Source of the DNA: Azorinus chamasolen
Taxonomy: Eukaryota > Mollusca > Bivalvia > Cardiida > Solecurtidae
Length of the DNA: 64,000 nucleotides
Reading direction: 5' to 3'
Assembly: GCA_963576725.1 (NCBI GenBank)
Contig: OY755239.1
Span: 61,163,453 to 61,227,452, forward strand
In this document: positions 1-11,600 of the stretch, one piece after another
Numbering within the stretch: position 1 is the first letter of the stretch
Layout of the letters: each line of letters starts with the position of its first letter
The notes under the pieces: generated by a model
The model's database searches: none
What the model saw: only the letters and a program-made list of their open reading frames with translations
Told to the model about the DNA's origin: nothing
Translations under genes and position numbers: made by a program

Positions 1-157
1 GGTCTGCTCTGTTTGCTTATGGAGAAATATAAATCTGATTCTACAGCTTCTGTCTGAGGCAAAATGTCCTGTCTTCATATGCCATTATACAAAAAATCGA
101 TTTAATATTCATGACGTCATTATTTCTTACATGAATATACAACAGGGAACGGGTTAA
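1..157 (+). repeat. TTAA-family B MITE, cut by window edge
   Basis: Right half of a B element: stem arm GGTCTGCTCTGTTTGC, then the long asymmetric flank with TTCATGACGTCATTATTTC, ending GGGTTAA at 157. Confidence 0.8.
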
Positions 158-168
158 TTAACACTCAT

Positions 169-374
169 ACAGTAGATCTTGTCTTAAGTTGTCATGCATT
201 GATTGGACACTGGACTCTTAAAAAAGCAGGTGGTTGCATAATACAGAATAAAAATAATGCAAACGTCGCTATATGAGCGTCCTGTATTACTTTTGACCTA
301 CAGTTAACTACAATCTCCCTAACATACCCCTTAGAAGAATTCTGTTTGATAGTCGCTTAAATAAGTTTTACTCT
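169..374. repeat. TA-family H MITE, degenerate
   Basis: Starts ACAGTAGATCTTGTCTTAAG and ends AAGTTTTACTCTA. The body has the AAAAAGCAGGTGGTTGC module and a decayed hairpin apex. Confidence 0.6.
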
Positions 375-432
375 ACTAGTGAAATTCAAGGATGCTTATG
401 TTTCTCTTTGCATACCAGATGTTCTGTTTGAC

Positions 433-517
433 AAACCCCTATACTGTGATCACTCTTTAGAATTGTCTCGAAGAGACGATTCTTAAGAGTAGTCACAATA
501 CATTGTATAAGGTTTGA
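433..517. repeat. TA-family I hairpin core
   Basis: Imperfect palindrome around GTCTCGAAGAGAC with ATACTGTGATCACTCTTTAG arms; element ends not resolved. Confidence 0.7.
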
Positions 518-689
518 TGGAGAAATGACGGTTTTAGTATGTGGGTACATATACATGTACGCAGCTTTATTTGTAGCTCTGTAACTGAAACAGAACGAGT
601 GCAGTAATAATTACGACAGCATTCATTCTTTGAAATGCTGATCAATGTTGAATTTACATAAATGTTTTTCCTTTTAATTTCATATACAC

Positions 690-1037
690 TACAGTGCCCT
701 CTCCCTACAACGGCCCTCTCAATAACGATTTCCTCCTTACAACAACGCATGTCACTGTTTCCGAAACAACGTTTTCCATCGTATTTTCTTTATGCCTTCA
801 TCAAACCCTATGTTGTGACCACTCTTTAGAATCGTCACTTTGTGACGATTCTAAAGAGTGGTCACAACATAGAATTTGATAGAGGCATAACGGTTTTAGT
901 TCTCGAAATACACCTTATCTGGGGATCTGCAAACAAGCTTATTATGTTTGATTTTCCCTCCCTATAACAACTCCCTCTGAACAACACATACAATCTTCGT
1001 ATCCCAAATGGTGTCGTTGTAGAGAGAGAGCTCTGTA
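690..1037. repeat. TA-family I MITE, complete
   Basis: Ends TACAGTGCCCTCTCCCTAC and GTAGAGAGAGAGCTCTGTA are inverted repeats flanked by TA, as in Tc1/mariner MITEs. The centre (802-883) is a long near-perfect palindrome (TGTTGTGACCACTCTTTAGA) around TCACTTTGTGA. The two short open frames here are shadows of this repeat. Confidence 0.8.
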
Positions 1038-1369
1038 ACACCTCTCTCAAAGACCATAAAAAGGTATAATACTATGTATTAAAAGGCAGGTGGAAGCTTA
1101 ATGCGAATGTTATGCAGAAAGCTCCGAGGGAGCTTGTCTTGCAGTCAGCAATTTACCTTTAAGGACACATATGTTAATTCAGAAATTTGGTCGGTTTCGA
1201 GTGGTGTAACAGTACACGTTTTATGCATGACAATTTCTCAACAAATATTCATTTAATTTCAACAAGAGCATAAATCAGATTCATTTAGACTCAACCTGTT
1301 AACAAATCTTATTACAAATTCGCCGACATTCGTTTGAGTGCAATAAAAGTCTTGCATTTAATTTTAACT

Positions 1370-1475
1370 TTAACCTTTAGCGGGTGGATGAGTTAGTGCC
1401 TTTGCAAATAGTTTGGATCCAGATGAGACGCCGAGTAACTTGGCGTCTCATCAGGATCCAAACTGTTTGGTACTA
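1370..1475 (-). repeat. TTAA-family E MITE, reverse orientation
   Basis: Starts TTAACCTTTAGCGGGTGG, then the stem TTTGGATCCAGATGAGACG, loop GAGTAACTT, and the opposite arm to 1470. The distal end is decayed. Confidence 0.75.
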
Positions 1476-1805
1476 TGATCGTGATGCAGAAAAGAAATGC
1501 AAGATAAATGAACAGTTTCAACTGAAATAGATTACATTTTCTACAAACAAAAATTTGTTCAACAGGCTAAAGATTAAAATGGATCTTACAGAATGTCTCT
1601 CCTCGGAATAAGGTAGATTGGGTTGACTGTCTGCTCGTTATTGATGAACTTTGATCACCTCGTAATATTTATCACGACATAAAGGAAGAACGAAGGAAAG
1701 GAAGAAATACGTAATCAGAAAATAAAAGGAAGCAAATAGACGAATCAAAAGAATCAAAAGAAAAGAAGAAAAACACGAAACTTTCGATTAAGACTTTTAT
1801 CAAGA

Positions 1806-2012
1806 TACAGTAAAACCTCGTTATGCGACCACCATAATGAGGTATAATTCTGGGTCTTAGAGACAGGTGGTAGTTTAATGCAGGACGAACATAATACAGA
1901 AAGCTCCTTCAGGATTTTCCGTATTACTTTCGTCATACATTAAGCAACCACCTGTTTTTAAAGACACTGACGTCTCCTCATTAAGTGGTTGCTTTAGAGG
2001 GGTTTTATTCTG
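1806..2012. repeat. TA-family G/H MITE
   Basis: TACAGTAAAACCTCG start, GGGGTTTTATTCTG end; the hairpin apex CTCCTTCAGGA is eroded. It abuts the family-A copy at 2014. Confidence 0.75.
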
Positions 2013-2013
2013 T

Positions 2014-2225
2014 TTAAACCATTCCCTCCTAGACTATTTTAGACCCAACCGCTCGGAATAAATATACCGAAAAGGAGCATTAACTGTAGAAAAAGAGAAT
2101 TTTAGAATTGTGTAGTATTAAAACCATTGGGATAAATAGACCATTTGCTCATATGGAGCAAATGTTCTATTTATCACAATGGTTTCAGGGGCTCCAAAAT
2201 GCGTCACTAGGAGGGAATGTGTTAA
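2014..2225. repeat. TTAA-family A MITE
   Basis: TTAA at both ends; central palindrome with CATTTGCTCATATGGAGC apex. It lies about 260 bp upstream of ALDH exon a. Confidence 0.85.
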
Positions 2226-2486
2226 AATACTTGCACCAGAAGATTATGTATAATCAATTAACGAATTTACTTATGTTTCGTGTACATTCCGTTTCACTGC
2301 ACATATATAAAAGCATCCCGCTTAACTTCAAAAATTTAGATTTATAGCAATCAATGCATGTGTACATGTGCATGTGTCGCGTGAAGAAGAAGTATGTTTG
2401 TACCTTTAGGAAGTAGGAACCTTTTCAAGAGTTGTAAATTATCAATTCCGTTGAAACCTGCATTGATTTGTGATTATTTCTTTCAG

Positions 2487-2615
2487 TGGAACTTTCCAAT
2501 GAACACGTTTGTCTGGAAAATAGCCCCCGCACTGGCTGCCGGAAACACGGTGATCGTGAAGTCAGCTGAACAGACACCGTTAACAGCCATTTACATGGCC
2601 TCTCTGATCAAAGAG
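2487..2615 (+). CDS. ALDH1A: ALDH exon a (residues 168-210, NAD-binding)
   Basis: Starts after a TTTCAG acceptor and ends before GTATGC; 129 nt, phase 0 at both ends, 43 codons. It opens with WNFPMN, which holds the active-site Asn169 of the oxyanion hole, and continues into [10 protein letters not shown], where Lys192 and Glu195 contact the adenosine ribose of NAD in this family. The preceding exon, which should end in the family motif GQIIP, is not found between 1 and 2486 and is presumably left of the window. Confidence 0.95.
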
Positions 2616-5600
2616 GTATGCTCATACTGCTGCTCAATCTTAGTAATATAATTTGCTATAGTTAATCAATGGTTTGTTGATCACATGGCAAGTTACATAA
2701 ATGCGGTCACCGAAAAACAACTAATGGGGCTTTCTATCAACAAACTGGACAACTATATAACATAAAGACACATTGTAACTCTTCGGGACAGAATCATCAT
2801 CATTCATCATCGTCGTCGTCGTCGTCACTATCACCATCGTCGTCGTTGTCGCTGTACTGTCGTCATCATCATCAGCAACAGCCGCATCATCGTCGGTTTT
2901 GGTAACCTCTTCATCATATTCATTGTTCTCTTCCTCATCATCAACAACAACATTTGTGCCCTGTCGGATGTTTCCCAAAGAGTTTTCAAGTGTGTGTGGT
3001 TTTTTTCAGTTATAGTATCCATTTTGATACATTTGTTACATGTATGACCTCAACAGACGACGGTAGTAGTAGTAGAATCTGTATTTACACCTCATCAATG
3101 CATATTCATTAAATATAGAAACATATCCAATAAAAGCGTTAATAAGAATAGATGGTATAAATGACATTGCATGCCATATATAACACACAAGTTTATAACA
3201 TCACAGTATGACGATAATTGAAAATTATAACACCAATTTAAAATATTAAAACGGTTAAAAAAAGAGAGTATAAAATCATTAATATTAGTCAACAAAAACA
3301 AGATAAAGTACTCCGATGTCCACAATTTGCATTTGTTAAGAAAACTTAAAGGTCAAAATAACATGATATTATATCATTAACACTTTCTAAGTTTATTTAC
3401 ATAGTCAATCTTGTCGTCTCTGTAAAATGTAAAAGCAGGTTTGTGGCACAGTCCCTAATCATCTTTGTACTGGAAAACAGAAACACATATTTATTATAAT
3501 TATCTAAGTCTAAGAACTCTGAATAAAAAGTACATGCTTTTCTAAACAACTCTACTCTCCTCATTAAGACTCTATAACGGCCAGTTTCAATCCTAAACTA
3601 AATTTACAAAAAGCCGACCGCTGCAAAGTTGATACATGTAGTATCATTTTACAGTATTGTTCTGTGGAAAATTTTAATTCAAAACACTAGTACAATCTAA
3701 GCTTGTTACGACCACAGCCAGATATGCCAACATAACTATTAATTATACGCAGCCAGCTACTAATGAAACTGTCAACCGTATTAGTTTCAACTGTGACATC
3801 GAGTGATCGGATATTCTAAACGATAATATATACAGAAATACTTAAATTGCTATTATCTAATATTTCGACCACTACGGGCCTTTTGTTTTAAAAAAATATA
3901 TCATGTCAAAACACACGCCATGCACGTTTTTTGGTACATGCATTCAGCCATAAACTCTGAGAGAATAATATTATCTTCATTGATAATATATATTCAAGTC
4001 GTTCTCATCAAAATTTGACTGAGCCTTATAGTACCACTTTAAAATTTTACAAAAACGATTTGATTTTCTCTACGACCAAATCGCCACGCGTTTATTAACC
4101 CTTGACAAATGTGACCAGTACAACACAATACATTTCCATTGGCGGACTAAAGGTGGCTTCCAGCCCATTTCCTCAACTATACCATCATTAGACGTGTATT
4201 TGCCTACACCTAAAAATAATGGACTCTGTTACGGAAGACTTCTATACAAGAATAAGCTTTATACTCCCATATAGAAGAGCTATACTCAATTACTGGCCAC
4301 TCAACCGAATAATACACGTTTGAAAACACGTCATGGGGAAAACCACGTAAGGTTTTACAATTGGTAATCAAAGGCTTAACGCTCGACTGACACTCTGGTC
4401 AACATACTTAACAGTCACGTTGTAATCAAGGTTTTCATGAAGTTCAATTCCCAAAATAAGTAGATCTATCTACAGTGAGCAACCGGTTAGCTCCTGATAT
4501 GAAATTAAATGAGGTACGTGGTACTGAAGGGTTATAAATTAAGCAATATTGCTTTTAGCAACTTTGACACGCAAATCATTCAAACCACACCAATCGTTTA
4601 ATGCAGACAATAATAATTGGAGATCTTCTTCAGATTCTGATATAAGAACAATATCATCCACATATAACTAAATACATAGTTTCTCATCATCTATGGGTAC
4701 ACCAACATAAAAAGACTTCAGGTACATTGACAAATTGTTAATGAAAAGTATCGGCGAAATTAGTTCCTGAAAATAGAACCTGACGTAATCCACAATTTAT
4801 ATCAAACCACTCTGTATTAAGGGAATTTACACGAACACAAGCCGTCACAGAGTTATACAATGATTTATACATTTGTAGCTGCAAACATTTTACCACAAAT
4901 CCCTATGCCAGAAAGTCTCTTCCATAATGTATCTCTATTAAAGATATCATAGGCTTTTTAAAATCTATAAAGACACAGAATATAGATTTGCGCAGCTTCT
5001 TTCTTGTTTCTATAATATTTGTTATTGAGGAAGTTTGATCGATTGTACTTCTGCCCTTTCTGAAGCCATTTTGTTAATCAGAAACTTTACCGTTTTCTTC
5101 AGACCAAATGCTAAGTCTACTATTTAACCCTTTCGGCGTCAAATTTCTAATTGCCGTCTGCAAACCAATTTTGTTAAGTCATTCGGTAAGGAAATGAGAT
5201 AAACAAATGCAAATTTCAAAGGAATAAAGCACAGATATAGAAATAGAATTTGAGACAAAAAGTGAAGTCTCTGGTCAGACGCCGCCTTGAAAAGGCGGCC
5301 TCTGGTCTGGGACTGCACTATTTGTCGTGGCCCATTTGGCGGTGATAGGGTTAAACACGACAGTATAACTTATATATTGATGAGGCTAAGGATATGAACA
5401 GACAGTATTGTGGTTTTCGTGCAGGAATATAAGTTGGTCTTGTAATACCTCTCTAAACCGGACGTTATATTGGGAATTTATTAAATGTCGGTCTTGGAAA
5501 CATGTGACACCTGAATGCAGGATGAAAGTCATGCATAAAGCTCCTCAATGAGCTTTCTGTGTGAGTTTCATCCTGCATTTAACAGCCACCTGCCTAAAAG

Positions 5601-8600
5601 AGTCTAGATTCTTCGCTACCAGAAGTCCGGTTAAGAGGGGATTTACTGTATTGATAATATGACTGTCTTTAATGAAATACAAGGACTCCTACAAGAACTG
5701 TCTGATCTGGGTCTTATCTGTTTGCAAATGCGTCTAAAGGCGCCACTAACAAGTAATATGTTTATAGGGACAAAGACAGACAAACAAGGTGGTACCATAT
5801 TAGAGGGCTCTTGATCAGGATCTGCACGGTTTGATTCACAAATTATTATCCTAAAATCACATTGACAGCAGTACACTTGCTTGAACACATTCAAATGAAT
5901 AGTAGGTCCGTTCATATTACGTATTTGGATAAGCACACTTACAAACTGAGGCTTAAATGGGTTAATTTACTGAAATGTGTTAGTTTACAGTAAATGGCCT
6001 CGATCTATTTAACGAGTAAATGGAACGTGTGGGTTGGATGCCTAAGTGCTTACTTGAATAGCATACGGATTGTATTAACTTAATCTCACATGAAGAAAGT
6101 GTTTATTAATGTCACATCCACATTCAATTGTAATCCAACAAGCATGCGTAAGTAGGTCTTCTACACTCACGTACGTCATCAGGTTAGATTTCTTTTTTCA
6201 AAACAATTTGCTTTCCTATTGCACATTAAAACCCGTCAACCGCCGCGGCCATTGAAATTATGTCTAATTCTGAATTTTTAAGACAGGTGGTAGTTTAATG
6301 CAGAACGAAAGTTATGCAGAAAGCTCCTACAGGAGCTTTCTGCATTACTTTCATCCTGCATTAAACAACTACATGTTCTTACCTACCTCTATATTTATTC
6401 ATTATATGGACGCTATACATACACAGTTTATACTGTATTTCATTTCTACATACATACGCAAGCCACTTTCAGATAGTAATACAATAATAAGCTTTTGTAA
6501 TGTCGCTGATACAGTTTGAATAAATGTTGACCTTCATATATGTACATGTGTATACAATTTGTTTTATAACAACCTGAACGGCATTTCATTTTGTCCCGAA
6601 ACCCTGGTTGAGCTTCTGTCCACACATTGGAATAAACTTGGGTGAGAGCAGGCGCCAGTTTGTATTAGAAGCAAGCGATAGAGAGCAAGTTCAAATAAGT
6701 CCTGTAGGAGCTGTCTGTAGGCATGCTGTGTTATGTAATAATAGAGATATAATTATTTATACAATTTCTTTCTTGATCACAAACATCTTTTTCCGTGTTC
6801 ATTTGCTATTATTAAAAATCAGCTAACTACTTATTCATAACGTCATTAATTCTTGTATGAACATTCATTTAATGAAGGATAAATGGACGGTGTCAAGTCC
6901 GGCTGACCTCAGCAAATTACGGCCGATTTTGTGATCACATTTCCAATCTACTTGGCACCAGATGAGAAGCAGAAATATTCGACAATCGTACATGTATATA
7001 GAATAAATATACTATGTACATGAAATTTAAACTGCCGATTATTATACAGTGAAATCACTCTTAATTGGACACTCAAAACATCTATTAAAGGGTCTATTAT
7101 GTCCTTGGTGCCGTAGAACTCTCCTAAGCGGCCATTCATTTATTAAACATTTGAGTCTTAAAAAGCAGGTGGTTGCTTACTGCAGACCAAAGGTAATGTA
7201 GAAAGCTCCCTTACAGACCCATAATTAGACCTATGTTTTATCTCCGCTAAAGACAGGTTCTACTGTGAATTGTATTGACGGATACGTCAAGCCGAAGGTA
7301 GCTTGAGGCAGGACTAATGTTGTACAAACAGCTTCCATATTGACTTTCTCTAAAGCTACTGTTTTGCATTAAGCAGTCGCGTGTTTGGCTTTTGACACTC
7401 GTACTAGGTAATCGATTTAGAGAGAGGTTTTGCCATGATTCTACAGTAACATACAAATGTATGTCTATAATGACCACTAAATTACATCAAGTATTTTGTG
7501 TTAAAGGCAGGTGCCTGCTTAAAGTAAGGTGAAAGTAGAGCGTTCTGTTGTACTTTTTACATTGGTTTAAGCAGCCATCTGCTCTAAATACCAACTAATT
7601 AACACAATTTGGTGGCCGTTGTAGAGAGATGTTTTACTGTGATTCTATTGCACGACTGTTTACCCTGCTCCACGAATTAGTTTTGATGGCAGAAACAACG
7701 ACTTTATGAATATATTGATGAGCATATATTGTATAATGACATATAAACACAGACATATTTGGCCATGACAAAAACTTACAATCCAATAAATATTAATTCG
7801 CAAGCAAATAGAGCAGATCCTGATCAGACGGCTTCTACAAGAACCGTTTGATCTGGGACTACATTGTTTGAAAAGGCATAAAAGGCTATATATGGAATAA
7901 AGGATTAACTATATCTTTTATCCAAAATTTCTAAATATGTTCACAGGCTGGTTTCCCACCAGGTGTCGTTAACGTTGTTCCAGGATACGGTCCCACTGCC
8001 GGAGGGGCCATCACCGCCCACATGGACATCAACAAAGTTGCCTTCACAGGATCCACTGAAGTATGTACAAAAACAAAAAGCAGACAACTCTCTTATCAAG
8101 TTATACACTCTTTGTTTCACACGTTGTTTTGGCAGCAGATACTTACATTATACCCTTTCAGACAAAATTCTATGAATTCGGATTCTTAATATATTTTGGA
8201 CAAATGCATTAAAACTGGTGTTTAAAGGTGCTAATGCAGGACACCATTTTCTATTCGTTAAATGCTCGCTGTAGAGCGGTTAAACTATTTTGTTATATTT
8301 ATTGAAACCCCCTATAAACCGGACGTTAAATTTAGTATTTATATCGGACTTGGAGACAGGTGGCAGCTTAATGCGGGGTGAAAGTCATGCGCTTTCTGAA
8401 TTTAATCCAGGCTGCATTTAGCAGCCACCTGTCTAAAAATATCGTACTTCTTCTCTACTAGAACTCCTGTTTAGAGGGGCTTTATTGTATCAACTGTACC
8501 ACATTTAAAAACTCTGCACATTAAACTATACTTCTATAGAACATAATAGAAGAGTTTATTGACTTAGCCTGTCTATCTTACCTTACTCGTCTAAATACAT

Positions 8601-11600
8601 GCATACAGAGCTAGAGATAATGGTGCCTACCCATATACTAAAATCGTCATTTCTCCACCAAACCCTATACTGTGACCACTCTTTAGAATCGTCTCGAAGA
8701 GACGATTTTAAAGTGTGGTCACAGTATAGGGTTTGCTCCAGTGAAATAAAGGATGTATTCTTGAAAAATGTTTTAATTTACGCATCTTATTTGGAGCTCT
8801 GCATGAATGCATTTTTAAATCAATCTATCTCTCACAAAATAATTTGTAAAGCAAAAAGTGTATCAGAAAATATTCGTGAGTAAATGGGTTAACCCAATTA
8901 ATGCGGGAAACAAGTAAATTGCCATTTGTAAACAGTGTAGACCCAGATCATAGGGCTCCTAGAGAAACCTTCTGCTCAGGATCTACATTGTTTGTAATTC
9001 AAAAGCCCCTCACAATCATCCCTTTCGTACATGCACTGAATGGATCCTACTCTTAACTCTTTCCCTCATATAAACGCATTTTCATATAGAAAACAGTAAA
9101 GTCCCAGGTCAGATGCCGCCTTCAAAAGGCGGCATCTGACCTGGGACTGCACTGTTTTCAATGGTGCCAACACGCGACATTAGCGCCGAAAGAGTTAAAG
9201 ATATAGTCTATTAACGGTTTACTTTAAACTCTGATCAGATGGCTCCTCTAGGAATCTTATGATCTGGGTATGCACAATGCACGTGCATCTGGGAATGCAC
9301 GTGCATAGGTTTTCAACATTTAAAAGGTTAAATCACCCGTTATTACCAAATTTCTCAACCCGAGACGTACCTCAAACTGCAACGTATTTTCCTTGCAAGA
9401 CTATATAGTTGTAACATAGACTATGGTTGTAACCGATCGACAGATACTGTACTTAACGTAACATGCTGCGGATGAGTGTTTACCTACACAAATACAGTAA
9501 TACCTCTCTATAACGGCCACTAAAATATGTTAATTAGTGGGTATTTAGGGCAGGTGGATGCTTAAAGCAAGGTGAAAATAAAACAGAACGCTCCTATAGG
9601 AGCGTTCTGTTTTACTTTCACATTACTTTAAGCAACCATCTGCCTTTAACACAAAGCACTTGCTGTAAGTGGTCGTTATAGAGAGGGTTTATTGTAGTTT
9701 GTGTCTAGATGAGAGGTCTCATCAGGAGCCAAACTGTTTGATATTCACTGTTGTTAACAAGAAATGCAAGGTAAATCAAATGTGACAACTGAAGTCGATG
9801 ATATTGTGCTACCATCAAACGCAAGCTGAATTTATTTATATAAAACTAAATACTGGCATCATCATATCAAATGGCAAGTGCGTGTGTGAAAAATAATCTG
9901 TTACACCCACTGATTCTGCGACATTTTCATATTCCCCACTGACCGCATTTGATTTAAGCTTTGATTATGCATGTATTTACCGTTTCAAAGCACTATGAGA
10001 GAATACATGTCTAGTTTTACAAGCAGTTTGGATCCAGATGAAACGCCCAGTAACTTGTCGTATTTTAAACACTCCCATTGTGTCTTTGAAAATAAATAGA
10101 AAAATCCGCTTCAAATTCTGAATCAGCATGATGAAGACTCTTCACTTGCCAGTTGTGATCTGGCTCACAATTGTTAACAGATATGCAAGCAGATGAGTAG
10201 CCGAGTAACTCGGCGTCTCATCAGGATCCAAGCTGTTTGACACTCGGTCAGTGGTTTCTCAAAAGCTTGACAGACTCGGCAGTTAGTGCAAATTGTAACA
10301 GATCTGAGTTTCAGTAGACATCAGTGTTATAGCAAGCAAAGAGTTAACCATTGCAATGCTAAGATTTCAAATGGACTATTCCAACATTCAAACAGGTCAA
10401 GCTTATGGTGAATATTTAGGGAGTCTTTTACCAAAGGAAAGTATAACATGACAAAAAGTACAGACCCTGATGAGAGGGCTCCTTCAGTAGCCCTTTCATA
10501 TGGGTCTACACTGTTTGCAAAGCGCATCAGTGACTTGTTTCCCGCACTTTATGGGTTAATAACTATCAGACACATTTTCTCCAGATAATTTAGTTGTCAG
10601 TTTTCGTTAATATACATCTATTCTCCTGACAATAAGTACATAATAATGAAAGTACCTTAATATATCTAGGAATATGAGACTATCAGCCTTCCCTCTCTGC
10701 AGGTTTGTAAAGCTGAATAAGTCCAGTTGACACCGTCATGATAACTTAAATTAGTCTGACATTGTAGCAAATAGTGTAGACCCGGATCTGTCAGGAGCAG
10801 TTTAATCTGGGTCTGCACTGTTTGCCTAAGTGTGTCTATCTGAATATCTAGAACATTTAAGGTAGCTACAGTATAATGCCTGCCAGAGTTATAACTAAGA
10901 GTGCAATAAAGAACATCTACCACAGTACATCCCTGCCAGTGTTATAACTAAGAGTGCATAAAGAACATCTACCACAGTACATCCCTGCCAGTGTTATAAC
11001 TAAGAGTGCAATAAAGAACATCTACCACAGTACATCCATGCCAGTGTTATAACTAAGAGTGCATAAAGAACATCTACCACAGTACATCCCTGCCAGTGTT
11101 ATAACTAAGAGTGCATAAAGAACATCTACCACAGTACATCCCTGCCAGAGTTATAACTAAGAGTGCAATAAAGAACATCTACCACAGTACATCCCTGCCA
11201 GTGTTATAACTAAGAGTGCATAAAGAACATCTACCACAGTACATCCCTGCCAGTGTTATAACTAAGAGTGCATAAAGAACATCTACCACAGTACATCCCT
11301 GCCAGTGTTATAACTAAGAGTGCATAAAGAACATCTACCACAGTACATCCCTGCCAATGTTATAACTAAGAGTGCATAAAGAACATCTACCGTAGTACAT
11401 CCCTGCCAATGTTATAACCAAGAGTGCAATAAAGAACATCTACCGTAGGCGAAAATATTCTAACCGTTATCTTTATTTGATATTGAATGCCAGCTGTAAC
11501 ATATTACATGTAAAACCTTGTCCCTCTAATCGCGATCTGAGTCACATTTAGGCCAGCTTGGGTCCGGATGAGATGCCGAGTAACTCGGCATCTCATCAGG

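Noticed and set aside
2721..3022. Acidic and threonine-rich open frames on the minus strand
   Set aside because: They come from an ATC/GTC trinucleotide tract; no splice or homology support.
10882..11449. CRISPR array
   Set aside because: Units are tandem without unique spacers, and the window is clearly eukaryotic.
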